Of a DNA stretch of 52,100 bases, positions 18,221-26,383 are shown piece after piece. The translations under genes were made by a program, and so were the position numbers. Source of the DNA: Bacteroidaceae bacterium. GTDB lineage: Bacteria > Bacteroidota > Bacteroidia > Bacteroidales > Bacteroidaceae. The DNA lies in assembly GCA_017503065.1 (NCBI GenBank), contig JAFVTT010000008.1, forward strand, positions 1 to 52,100. Reading direction: 5' to 3'. The notes below the pieces were generated by a model. The model had not been told where the DNA came from. It worked only from the letters and a program-made list of their open reading frames with translations, and searched no databases. Positions within the stretch are counted from its first letter, which is position 1, and each line of letters starts with the position of its first letter.

Positions 18221-18640
18221 ATGATGAACAGTTTTGACACATTCGAGGATTTTTGCTTATCAATTACAGAGCAGATAGAGCATGAGTGGTTATCGTATTT
18301 TAGAAGTATACATAGAGAACCAATGCCTTATTGGGAAGCTGCGGATTTAGTTGCTCATGGTTATATCTTGGGAATTAAACATGTTGAAGGAAGTTGGTTA
18401 GGAGGCTTGTTCCATGGATATCATGAAAATTTGTCCTTAAATCCACGATATAGACCAGATGAGAGGACGCTTGACAGGGATGAAGAAAAACTTACCAGTT
18501 TTTATAGACCATATAAGTCCAAGTATTTTTTGCTATGCCAGAATGATGATACAATCGGTGTAGAACAATTGCGTATACACGTTTCAAAGCAATTGTCCGC
18601 TGAAATTAGATTTTGTGTAGGCTGTTGTTATGGAGGGTGA
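18221..18640 (+). CDS. AT-rich orphan gene, function unknown
   Basis: The predicted 139-residue soluble protein begins MMNSFDTFEDFCLS. It is rich in Trp, Tyr, His and acidic residues and has no signal peptide or membrane span. The middle holds GSWLGGLFHGYHENLSLNPRYRPDE, and the end has a cysteine cluster (CVGCCYGG). I do not recognise the family. Base composition is clearly more AT-rich than the flanking genes, which suggests recent acquisition. The only promoter-like sequence upstream is a poor TAATTTCG match near 18170. It sits between the broken flavodoxin gene and the convergent FadL-like gene. A small antitoxin or immunity-type protein is possible, but nothing in the sequence proves it. 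Confidence 0.6.
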   Translation: MMNSFDTFEDFCLSITEQIEHEWLSYFRSIHREPMPYWEAADLVAHGYILGIKHVEGSWLGGLFHGYHENLSLNPRYRPDERTLDRDEEKLTSFYRPYKSKYFLLCQNDDTIGVEQLRIHVSKQLSAEIRFCVGCCYGG

Positions 18641-18666
18641 GACTTGTATCTTCTCAATAAATGCAC

Positions 18667-20229
18667 TTAGAATCTCACTCCCAAGGTGGCGGTGATGCTG
18701 TGACGACTGAGGTCCACGGGAATGGGAGACATTTCCACGTTGCTATAGAAAGAGTCGAAAGCATAGTACTCGCCGGTCTGACGCCTGTACTTATATGCCA
18801 GGTCGGCATAGAACCACTTGTGACGGTAGCCAAGACCGAAGGTGGCTATGTGAGTGTCGGACAAATTCATGTAGTCTAGGCCTGTGGGATATGCCAGAGC
18901 ATTGTCAGAGAAATACGGATCCCAATAGGAGTCGGGAGTTGTGGTGGAGGTGATGTAGTTGTAGCCTGCACGCACCGACAGGGCGCTGACTGGTTTGAAC
19001 TCCATACCTACACGCAGGGTATGCTGGGGTTTGAACATCATCTCGGTAATGTCCTTGAAATCCTGGTCCACGGTAGTGCCACCATAGGAAGAGGGGTAGC
19101 GAGTGCTTGCACCGGGATAGTTGGCATACTCGTACTCCAATCCCCACGCAAAGTTGGTGGAAACGGTACTGCCCATCTGTGCACGCACCTTCCAGGGAGT
19201 GGTGATGCGGTACTCGAGGTAATTGATATAGGAGTCGGAAAGGTCGTAAACGTAATGGGTATAATACTGGCCGGGAGCCGGATCGTAGAAAGCCTTGCCC
19301 GCCTTGTCATCCCAGTAGTACTTGGTGGTGAGGCTCTGGTCGTCAATATACTTCAGATTGTACCATGTGGGGGTCTCTACGGTGAATCCCAAACGGAAAG
19401 GACTGGACTCGAAGGGGCGGACAATGGCACCGAACTTGAGATTGAATCCGTTGCCCGTGATGATCTGCTCGTTGACATAGCCGAAATCCTGAATCTGCCC
19501 GAACTCGTCGGTACGCTGTTCCCAATAGTCGGTACCGCGACGGAAGTCCACGTTGTCCACTCCCACAGTCATACCCAGGAAGTAGCGGTTTTCAAGGTTC
19601 ACGCTCAGGTTGAACTCGTAAGCACTGAGCGAACCGCGTGAAACGGAGAGAGTGCTGTTGGGGTCGGAAGGATCCTTTACAATCACATCGTCAAACAGAC
19701 CGCTTGTCTCCGCAAGATTATACAGGGTGTTGTAATAAGTGTCGGGGCGGCCATAAAGCAGTCCTCTGTTGTCATACGCCTCTCCAGCCAAGCCATTGAG
19801 TTGGTCGGCCCATGATGCGGCGGTATAGGTTTCTCCGAAGAAACTGTTGTTGTAATCCGCCTTCTTCTGATAATTGAAGGAAAGATTGATATTGCGCAAC
19901 TTGCCATTGCCCTTGAACGAAGCCACGGCACCGACCTGATTGAACTGGCCGAAGGTGCCTGCGGCCATTCCCTTGGCGCTGTTGTTGCCCAACCAGGAAG
20001 CACCGGCCGTAAACGAGATTTCATTCTTGCTTATCATACCAAGACCGGCAGGATTGCTGCTGATGACCGAGAGGTCTGCGCCAAGAGCGCCCATGGCACC
20101 GCCCATACCTACGAAGCGCGATGTGCCGAAAATATCGGAGGTGTTGATGATTGTATTGTTGAGATAAGGGTCCTGAGCCGACGCCGTAAGACAGAGGGCA
20201 GAAAGGGCCAAAAGAAATATCTTCTTCAT
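18667..20229 (-). CDS. OmpP1/FadL/TodX-like outer-membrane transport protein
   Basis: The 520-residue protein has a signal peptide (MKKIFLLALSALCLTASAQ). A family-typical segment follows: SRFVGMGGAMGALGADLSVISSNPAGLGM. This glycine-rich, NPAGL-containing stretch is the N-terminal hatch of FadL-type channels. The rest is a beta-barrel of alternating aromatic strands ending in an aromatic residue (GVRF). FadL-like proteins move hydrophobic substrates across the outer membrane; Bacteroidetes members are often labelled hemin receptors, but the substrate is not known. No promoter box is evident upstream; it lies 123 bp downstream of the low-complexity protein gene. Confidence 0.85.
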   Translation of the reverse strand: MKKIFLLALSALCLTASAQDPYLNNTIINTSDIFGTSRFVGMGGAMGALGADLSVISSNPAGLGMISKNEISFTAGASWLGNNSAKGMAAGTFGQFNQVGAVASFKGNGKLRNINLSFNYQKKADYNNSFFGETYTAASWADQLNGLAGEAYDNRGLLYGRPDTYYNTLYNLAETSGLFDDVIVKDPSDPNSTLSVSRGSLSAYEFNLSVNLENRYFLGMTVGVDNVDFRRGTDYWEQRTDEFGQIQDFGYVNEQIITGNGFNLKFGAIVRPFESSPFRLGFTVETPTWYNLKYIDDQSLTTKYYWDDKAGKAFYDPAPGQYYTHYVYDLSDSYINYLEYRITTPWKVRAQMGSTVSTNFAWGLEYEYANYPGASTRYPSSYGGTTVDQDFKDITEMMFKPQHTLRVGMEFKPVSALSVRAGYNYITSTTTPDSYWDPYFSDNALAYPTGLDYMNLSDTHIATFGLGYRHKWFYADLAYKYRRQTGEYYAFDSFYSNVEMSPIPVDLSRHSITATLGVRF

Positions 20230-20280
20230 AATTGTTTCTATGATGTAATTGTTATGATAATGCTTGCATGATTATATTAT

Positions 20281-20350
20281 GTTTCAGGTTGCAAGTTGAA
20301 TGTTATGGGATTTACTTAAACTTGGGAACATGAAACGTGAAACAAGAAAC
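20281..20350. repeat. GTTTC/GAAAC simple-sequence tract
   Basis: The 123-bp spacer between the FadL-like gene and its upstream neighbour carries short GTTTCAGGTTGCAAGTT units and, at 20331-20350, TGAAACG-TGAAACA-AGAAAC. The same GTTTCAAG-type units recur inside menA (50586-50610). Confidence 0.5.
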
Positions 20351-20352
20351 CT

Positions 20353-21492
20353 CTATCTGCCTCGTCCACCGCCGCGTGAACCGAAGCCGCCTCCGCCATG
20401 TGAGCCAGAACCGAAGCCTCCGCCTCTGGAGGAAGAAGAGTAACTGCCTCCTGAACGGCTGGAAGAACGGTCGGTACTACGGCTGGAAGAACGCTCTACA
20501 CCGCTACGATTGGAAGAACGGTTGGAACGGTCAGTGCTACGATTGACTGAACGATCAGTGCTACGGTTCGTGGAACGGTCAGTGCTCCTATTGACCGAAC
20601 GGTTTGTAGAGCGGTTAGAGGAGCGGTCAGTCACACGGTTGTAACGGTCTGTTGCGCGGTCGTTGAAACGTGATGAACGATCATTGCTACGGCCAACTGA
20701 ACGATTGGAGGAAACACTCCTGTCAGAACGTCCGTCATAAAGTCCGCGATCACCTGCACGGTTGCTACGGTCTACTATACGTGTACGGCCATAGTCGCGG
20801 TTGCGTTCTGTGGAAATACGCGGGCCATGTCCATAATAACCTCCGTGTCCCCAATGAGGATGGTGATGGTGGTGAGGATAATACCCCGGCCAATAGGGAT
20901 TCCAATAACTGCCCCAGTAGCCTACCCCCCATCCCACAGAATACCATCCGCCATAGTAGTAGGGACGATACCAGGGGTCCCAATACCAAGGATCCCAATG
21001 CCATGGGTCATACACGTATGAAACACGGTTCCAGTACCATGGGTCATAGAAATGGCATCCATGGAAACGTGCCAGACGAAGACCATAGTAAAAATCCATA
21101 TCGTTACCGTCCGAGAATCCTTCGTTGTAACCCTCGCTGTATCCCAGGTCATAGAGACTTTGTGCAGAGAGTTCATAGGTCTGAACCTGACGTGTATCGG
21201 CAACTGGCATGTCGGTTGTCAGGGTATCGTCTGATACAGAAGAGGGACGTCTTCCACGTCTGTTATATTCGTCCACATCACGTGTGTCCGATACGGGTGC
21301 AGTTGCCACGACACGGGATGTCGGGGCTGGATCTTCCGTTTCGTATATTACCTCCACCTTGTGAGTAGTCTTCTCTGTCTTGGAAGCCTTCTTGTCCTTT
21401 TGGGAGGTGAAATACATATCATCCTCCTGTGCCATTACTACAGGAGAAAGTGCGAGCATCAAAGTGCCAAGTAGTATTGTCAGGTGCTTCAT
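20353..21492 (-). CDS. Secreted low-complexity protein with Tyr/Trp/His-rich and NRSTDRS-repeat regions
   Basis: The 379-residue protein has a signal peptide ending VVMAQ and four zones. Residues 20-110 are charged. A short helical segment follows (ELSAQSLYDLGYSEGYNEGF). About 135-225 is extremely rich in Trp, Tyr, Pro and His (WYWDPWYRPYYYGGWYSVG and a PHHHHHPH run). About 230-350 is built of Arg/Ser/Asn/Asp repeats of the form NRSTDRS or DRSSNRS, and a Gly/Ser-rich tail ends in GRGR. The middle and repeat zones look intrinsically disordered. The His run could bind metal and the Arg repeats could bind polyanions such as LPS; both are inferences. It has its own promoter box 40 bp upstream. 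Confidence 0.8.
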   Translation of the reverse strand: MKHLTILLGTLMLALSPVVMAQEDDMYFTSQKDKKASKTEKTTHKVEVIYETEDPAPTSRVVATAPVSDTRDVDEYNRRGRRPSSVSDDTLTTDMPVADTRQVQTYELSAQSLYDLGYSEGYNEGFSDGNDMDFYYGLRLARFHGCHFYDPWYWNRVSYVYDPWHWDPWYWDPWYRPYYYGGWYSVGWGVGYWGSYWNPYWPGYYPHHHHHPHWGHGGYYGHGPRISTERNRDYGRTRIVDRSNRAGDRGLYDGRSDRSVSSNRSVGRSNDRSSRFNDRATDRYNRVTDRSSNRSTNRSVNRSTDRSTNRSTDRSVNRSTDRSNRSSNRSGVERSSSRSTDRSSSRSGGSYSSSSRGGGFGSGSHGGGGFGSRGGGRGR

Positions 21493-21531
21493 ATCTAAAG
21501 GATTTTATGTTATATACGTTTTTCTACGGGT

Positions 21532-21539
21532 CAAAGATA
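21532..21539 (-). promoter_or_regulatory. Promoter -7 box of the low-complexity protein gene
   Basis: On the minus strand the sequence is TATCTTTG, 39 bp before the ATG at 21492, giving a leader of about 36 nt. Confidence 0.65.
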
Positions 21540-21578
21540 CAAAATTAGGCACAAAGCCCAATGGGCATTATCCTATTA

Positions 21579-22487
21579 TTAAGAGGGTTTTTCCTTTTTT
21601 AGCAATAGCAATGACCAATTGGCATCCTGGTGTTGAAGAACTGGATGCAAGTCGTGTTTTGCGGCTTCGGCAAGCAGAACCGGCACATCCTCGGTGTAGA
21701 AACCGCTCAAAAGCAATTCTCCTCCATCAGACAGGCAAGCGGCAAAACGGGGCATATCGGCCAAAAGGATATTGCGGTTTATGTTGGCAATGAGAAGTGT
21801 TGGGGAGAATGAATGATGTAGATCTGCAGAAACAGCAGAAAACGGTATCGGCAGGACACGGCTGTCGCCCAAGTGCACTTCAACGGTATCATGAATGCCA
21901 TTAAGGAGGAGATTGGCCTCGGCATTCCGAACGCTCCACTCATCTATGTCATAGGCAAACACATGAGCAGCTCCAAGCATTCTGCACAGAATGGCCAGAA
22001 TACCAGTACCGGTACCGGCATCCACGACATGTCGCCCAGACATGGGCATGGCAAGAAGTTGCCTCAATATCATACGCGTGGTTTCGTGTGTACCTGTACC
22101 AAAAGCCTGACAAGGATTTATACGGATATCATACTGTGCCTCCGGAACTTCGTCGTGAGCGGTATCATGTATGACGATAACGGGTTTATCACCACCCTCT
22201 TCTGAAATCACGATAGGTCTGAAGCCTTCCTGCTCCCATTGCTGGTTCCAGTTTTCATCTGGGGCCTCGGAAACGGAGTATGTAATATCTGTATCTGGCA
22301 GAGGAAAATTTCCTATGACACGCTCCACACCTTCCTTACAATACATGGTCTGCTGAACCCATGCCAGGAGTCCGGCATCGAAAGGTTCGAAAGCCTCAAA
22401 ACCTTCATCTGCAATCAGTGCACTGAGAATATCAGCCGCCACCTCTGAATTAGGTGATATATGAAACCGGACTTCGTAATACTTCAT
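21579..22487 (-). CDS. prmA: Ribosomal protein L11 methyltransferase
   Basis: The 302-residue SAM-dependent enzyme trimethylates ribosomal protein L11. It has the N-terminal substrate-recognition domain (KYYEVRFHISPN onward). The catalytic domain carries NPCQAFGTGTHETTRMIL, SAM-binding VDAGTGTGILAILCRMLGA, the acidic DIDEWSVRNAEAN and the LIANINRNIL loop. I chose the ATG at 22487; a GTG three codons earlier (22496) is possible. It lies 63 bp downstream of the LolE-like gene. Confidence 0.93.
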   Translation of the reverse strand: MKYYEVRFHISPNSEVAADILSALIADEGFEAFEPFDAGLLAWVQQTMYCKEGVERVIGNFPLPDTDITYSVSEAPDENWNQQWEQEGFRPIVISEEGGDKPVIVIHDTAHDEVPEAQYDIRINPCQAFGTGTHETTRMILRQLLAMPMSGRHVVDAGTGTGILAILCRMLGAAHVFAYDIDEWSVRNAEANLLLNGIHDTVEVHLGDSRVLPIPFSAVSADLHHSFSPTLLIANINRNILLADMPRFAACLSDGGELLLSGFYTEDVPVLLAEAAKHDLHPVLQHQDANWSLLLLKKEKPS

Positions 22488-22550
22488 TTTGGACACATTA
22501 TTTATAAATAAACCTATGCCGGAAAGGGCAGGTAGGACTTCTTCCGGGCA

Positions 22551-23786
22551 TCACTCGAATCTGATGCTTCGTGCCGGGTGGATACGGCTTACCACATGGG
22601 TGGGTATAACAAGTACCAACACACAGACAACAAGGGTGACTACATTGACAAGAGCGATACTCCACACGGGGAAGTACACAGGAACCTGTGACAGATAGTA
22701 ACTTTCCGGGTCAAGGGCAATGATACCCGTCATCTTCTGTATGAAAAGCAACAAGAGGGCAACAGCATTTCCATAGAACAAGCCACGCATGACAATCATG
22801 GCAGAAAGGTAAAGGAATACAGAACGCAACTGTCTGTTTGTAGCCCCCATAGCCTTCATTACACCAATGAAACGAGTACGTTCCAGGATTATGATGAGCA
22901 ATCCGCTCACCATCGTTACAGAGGCCACACATATCATCAGGATAAGGATGGCCACAACATTGGTATCCAACAACGTAAGCCACGAGAAAACCTGCGGGAA
23001 CAAGTCGTCTACACGTGGTGTGGCATAGTAATGGCCGTATGCGTCCTCTCTCATGAAAAACATGGCAGACAGGTTTGCACTAACGGAGTCCATGGCATTG
23101 AAGTCATCAAGCATAATCTCGGCTCCACTATACTGGTCTCCTTCCCACTTGGACAAGCGCTGGACAGTGCGCACATCAGCATAACACATCTTGCCGTCAA
23201 AATCGGCCATATTGGTCTGAAAGACTCCGGATACGATGAAACGACGGGCACGCAGGGTCTTGTCAAAGAAATAGGCATAGACCTTCTGCCCGACTTCTAT
23301 CTGCAAAACTGATGCCATCGAGGCAGAGATAAGGATACTGTCGGACGGTGTATCTCCCAATCCGAACGAAGGCACACTGCCCGAAACAAGGTTGTCAGCA
23401 AGGAAGGATGATTCAAACGTAGAATCAACACCACGGAAATAAATGCCGCGAAAGGCATTATCCGTCTTGAGCATTCCCATGCACAAGGCAAAACGTTGCA
23501 CATGGACCACACCTGGCAAGGAGGATATTTCCTGACAGAGCGAGTCGGAAACTTCTATCGGAGCAGGAGTGTTACGATAGAGAGTTTCCGAATTTACAAC
23601 CTGTATGTGTCCTACCAACGATGCTACCCTACCCTTGATTTCGCGCTGGAAACCGATGGTGACACATATACTGATAATCATAACCAAGATACCCACAGCA
23701 ACACCAGCTGTGGCAATACGGACAGCGGATGCAGAGGCACGCCCGACCTCACCGCCATGGTATATCCTCTTGGCTACAAAATACAT
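22551..23786 (-). CDS. FtsX/LolE-type ABC permease
   Basis: The 411-residue inner-membrane protein has the MacB/LolCE layout. One N-terminal membrane span (about 25-50, ATAGVAVGILVMIISICVTI) is followed by a periplasmic domain of about 220 residues and then three C-terminal spans with the FtsX domain (VSGLLIIILERTRFIGVMKAMGATNRQLRSVFL). LolC/E proteins extract lipoproteins from the inner membrane with the ATPase LolD, which is not adjacent here. I used the ATG at 23786 because the frame upstream overlaps the aminotransferase gene and homologues start close to this point (MYFVAKRIYHG). It follows the aminotransferase by 19 bp. Confidence 0.82.
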   Translation of the reverse strand: MYFVAKRIYHGGEVGRASASAVRIATAGVAVGILVMIISICVTIGFQREIKGRVASLVGHIQVVNSETLYRNTPAPIEVSDSLCQEISSLPGVVHVQRFALCMGMLKTDNAFRGIYFRGVDSTFESSFLADNLVSGSVPSFGLGDTPSDSILISASMASVLQIEVGQKVYAYFFDKTLRARRFIVSGVFQTNMADFDGKMCYADVRTVQRLSKWEGDQYSGAEIMLDDFNAMDSVSANLSAMFFMREDAYGHYYATPRVDDLFPQVFSWLTLLDTNVVAILILMICVASVTMVSGLLIIILERTRFIGVMKAMGATNRQLRSVFLYLSAMIVMRGLFYGNAVALLLLFIQKMTGIIALDPESYYLSQVPVYFPVWSIALVNVVTLVVCVLVLVIPTHVVSRIHPARSIRFE

Positions 23787-23805
23787 ATCAATACCTATGA
23801 GTGAC

Positions 23806-25005
23806 TTATTCGGTCCTGCCAGGATAAGTCTCCAGAGCCTTGCGCAGGACGAATAGGGCACGGACAAGGTCTTCCTTCTTCAACACGTATGCAAGACGGA
23901 CCTGATTACGACCGGCACCTGGTGTTGTGTAGAAACCAGAAGCAGGGGCCATCATGACGGTCTCACCTTCATACTGGAATTCACTCAGACACCATGCGCA
24001 AAACTTGTCGGCATCATCCACTGGCAACTTGGCAACGGTATAGAAAGCGCCCATAGGTATGGGACTATACACGCCAGGTATGCGGTTTAGACCATCAATA
24101 AGACACTTACGACGCTCCACATATTCGTCATACACCTCACGACTGTACTCCTCAGGCTCATCCAAGGAAGCCTCTGCCGCTATCTGTCCGATAAGCGGAG
24201 GACTGAGTCGGGCCTGACAGAACTTCATCACGGCCTTCCGCACCTCCGGATTCTTAGTGATAAGGGCGCCTATACGGATACCGCACTCGGAATAGCGTTT
24301 TGAGACGGAGTCAATGAGCACAACGTTGTTCTCTATGCCTTCAAGGTGACATGCTGAAATGTAGGGAGAACCAGTATAAATGAACTCGCGATAAACCTCG
24401 TCGGAAAACAGGTACAGATCGTACTTCTTGACAAGATCGCGTATCTGGTTCATCTCACGACGTGTATAGAGATAACCTGTAGGATTGTTGGGGTTACAGA
24501 TAAGTATGGCACGGGTGTGCTCGTTTATAAGTTCTTCGAACTTCTCCACTTTGGGCAGGGAGAATCCCTCCTCGATTGTAGTGGAGATGGTACGTATCTT
24601 TGCACCGGCAGAAATGGCAAAGGCCATATAGTTGGCATAGGCAGGTTCGGGAACTATAATCTCGTCGCCTGGATTCAGACATGCCAGAAAGGAGAAGAGC
24701 ACGGCCTCGGAACCGCCACTGGTAATGATGATGTCGTCAGCAGACAGGTTGATATTATATGAGGCATAGTATCCGACAAGTTTCTGACGGTAACTGAGGT
24801 ATCCCTGCGAGGGACTATATTCCAATATTTTACGGTCTATATTGCGTATGGCATCAATGGCCGATTGCGGAGTGGGCAAATCCGGCTGACCTATGTTTAA
24901 ATGGTAGACATGAACGCCACGCTTCTTTGCGGCATCTGCCAAAGGAGCAAGTTTTCTAATTGGTGACTCAGGCATTTCCTGACCACGAACTGATATTTGT
25001 GGCAT
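23806..25005 (-). CDS. PLP-dependent class I/II aminotransferase (aspartate-aminotransferase-like)
   Basis: The 399-residue fold-type I aminotransferase has NIGQPDLPTP at the N-terminus, ITSGGSEAVLFSF in the PLP phosphate region, ICNPNNPTGYLYT, SDEVYREF, the PLP lysine in DSVSKRYSECGIRIG (about residue 235) and the substrate-carboxylate Arg in GRNQVRLAYV. This is the common aspartate/aromatic aminotransferase subgroup; the true amino donor is not determined by sequence. It is preceded by the DUF6057-like gene by 11 bp and followed by the permease, so the three are likely cotranscribed. Confidence 0.9.
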   Translation of the reverse strand: MPQISVRGQEMPESPIRKLAPLADAAKKRGVHVYHLNIGQPDLPTPQSAIDAIRNIDRKILEYSPSQGYLSYRQKLVGYYASYNINLSADDIIITSGGSEAVLFSFLACLNPGDEIIVPEPAYANYMAFAISAGAKIRTISTTIEEGFSLPKVEKFEELINEHTRAILICNPNNPTGYLYTRREMNQIRDLVKKYDLYLFSDEVYREFIYTGSPYISACHLEGIENNVVLIDSVSKRYSECGIRIGALITKNPEVRKAVMKFCQARLSPPLIGQIAAEASLDEPEEYSREVYDEYVERRKCLIDGLNRIPGVYSPIPMGAFYTVAKLPVDDADKFCAWCLSEFQYEGETVMMAPASGFYTTPGAGRNQVRLAYVLKKEDLVRALFVLRKALETYPGRTE

Positions 25006-25016
25006 AGGCTTTATAC

Positions 25017-26249
25017 TTAATTGTGAGGTTGGTAATCTAAGTTGTTATATCCGTAGAAATAATAGTTCCAATATGAATGTGGATAGGCCCTGACACATGC
25101 CTTACGTTGAACAGGAACGTTCCCCTTGTGCTTAGCCTGTAATTCTGCATAGTTCGAGAAAACACTGTCCATTGGCAAGTCCTCATAAATACGCGTGGCA
25201 AGAGATTCCTGACTATTGTACAATATTAGGGCCTCACGATAGTGTTTGGGTAACGTCTCGTCCGCGTTATAGTATTTGAAGACTTCATCTGAGAAACGAG
25301 GTATGTCTTTATCCAACAACAATGCACAAAGGTAGTAATCTATCAAAGGCTGGACACGAAGACTGTCCGCCTGTGTGGCTGACGTGTCGCTTAGCAAAAC
25401 CATGCGTCTGGACAGGGCCTTTTCCAAAAAGGAAGCGGCACTTCGAAATTCACCGACAGGGACGGCTTGCAAATGTCCATATACCAAAGTAGGGGTATGA
25501 TATACGGCAGATGCCGGCACCTTATTTGGCAACAAACTGTTACTTCCCTTCAAATGTGGTAAAGAAAACAAATTGTCTGCCAATTGGCCTCGCTTGCTTA
25601 GACTTAGAACCTGAAGGGCAGTAATGGTGTTGTTGGTGGTGGTTTCTCCTTTAGGAAGTCGGTCAACCACCGAATGGTCGTTTTGATGTATGCCGTTTGC
25701 AAGGTCCAATTGTACATGCAATTGACGGTCCGTATTTGTCAGAAACATGCAGAACAACATGCCAATGCATGAGATGAAGACATTTGGAGTCAGATAATTG
25801 CATATCGGAGCGTGCTCTGCACGATCCTCATGATAAACCTGACTCAAGAACACCAACAAAAACGAAAAGAGCAACAACGCCATTGAGGACAATAGCGGGA
25901 TACTGTTTTCCGTTGAGTTTATATTCTCTGGAGAAATTCCCGTTATAAGTCCAAGAATAATATACGAAGGCAGTAAAGCCAATGCTTTGAACCTAAGAGG
26001 GAAATACAGCAATCGGGACAATATCAGTGCCGGTATAATACACAGGAGTGTTCCCAACAGAGCACCAATCCATGCACCAGAAGAGGTTGCGGATGTAAGA
26101 GACATCCCCGAAGCAACAAAGTAACTCAACGCCACTACTCCTGTCTGATGCTTCATATACATATGGAAAGAGTATAGCACAAACAACACAAAAGAGGCAA
26201 TTGAAAGGAAAATTGCCTTATGCTGTGTACTCTTATAGTGATACTTCAT
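25017..26249 (-). CDS. Membrane protein with C-terminal soluble domain (DUF6057-like)
   Basis: The first roughly 190 of 410 residues hold five or six hydrophobic segments (for example AIFLSIASFVLFVLYSFHMY and ALALLPSYIILGLITGI). The last 220 residues are soluble and helical, with a TPR-like look in the YYLCALLLDKDIPRFSDEVFKYY and REALILYN segments. The end is aromatic (PHSYWNYYFYGYNNLDY). It fits the Bacteroidetes family labelled DUF6057, whose role is unknown; the assignment is from recall of the layout. No promoter box was found. It lies 134 bp downstream of glgB on the same strand and 11 bp before the aminotransferase gene. Confidence 0.6.
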   Translation of the reverse strand: MKYHYKSTQHKAIFLSIASFVLFVLYSFHMYMKHQTGVVALSYFVASGMSLTSATSSGAWIGALLGTLLCIIPALILSRLLYFPLRFKALALLPSYIILGLITGISPENINSTENSIPLLSSMALLLFSFLLVFLSQVYHEDRAEHAPICNYLTPNVFISCIGMLFCMFLTNTDRQLHVQLDLANGIHQNDHSVVDRLPKGETTTNNTITALQVLSLSKRGQLADNLFSLPHLKGSNSLLPNKVPASAVYHTPTLVYGHLQAVPVGEFRSAASFLEKALSRRMVLLSDTSATQADSLRVQPLIDYYLCALLLDKDIPRFSDEVFKYYNADETLPKHYREALILYNSQESLATRIYEDLPMDSVFSNYAELQAKHKGNVPVQRKACVRAYPHSYWNYYFYGYNNLDYQPHN

Positions 26250-26383
26250 GCTTGTCTTCAGGTTATCTGTTTATACCCATACCCTATTCCATTCACTTTT
26301 GAAGAATATCCACATAGCCCTATCCGGATTTTAAGCGGATAGTACCATGCGGATATTTAATTCTACGTATTTACGTCTATCAA

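Noticed and set aside
20490..20690. A CRISPR-like pattern of short repeats
   Set aside because: The repeats lie in frame inside the Arg/Ser protein gene, are of unequal length and lack unique spacers. No cas genes are near.
26321..26341. A 6-bp stem (TATCCG/CGGATA) between glgB and the DUF6057-like gene
   Set aside because: Too short, without a T-run, and further CGGAT copies nearby make the pairing ambiguous.
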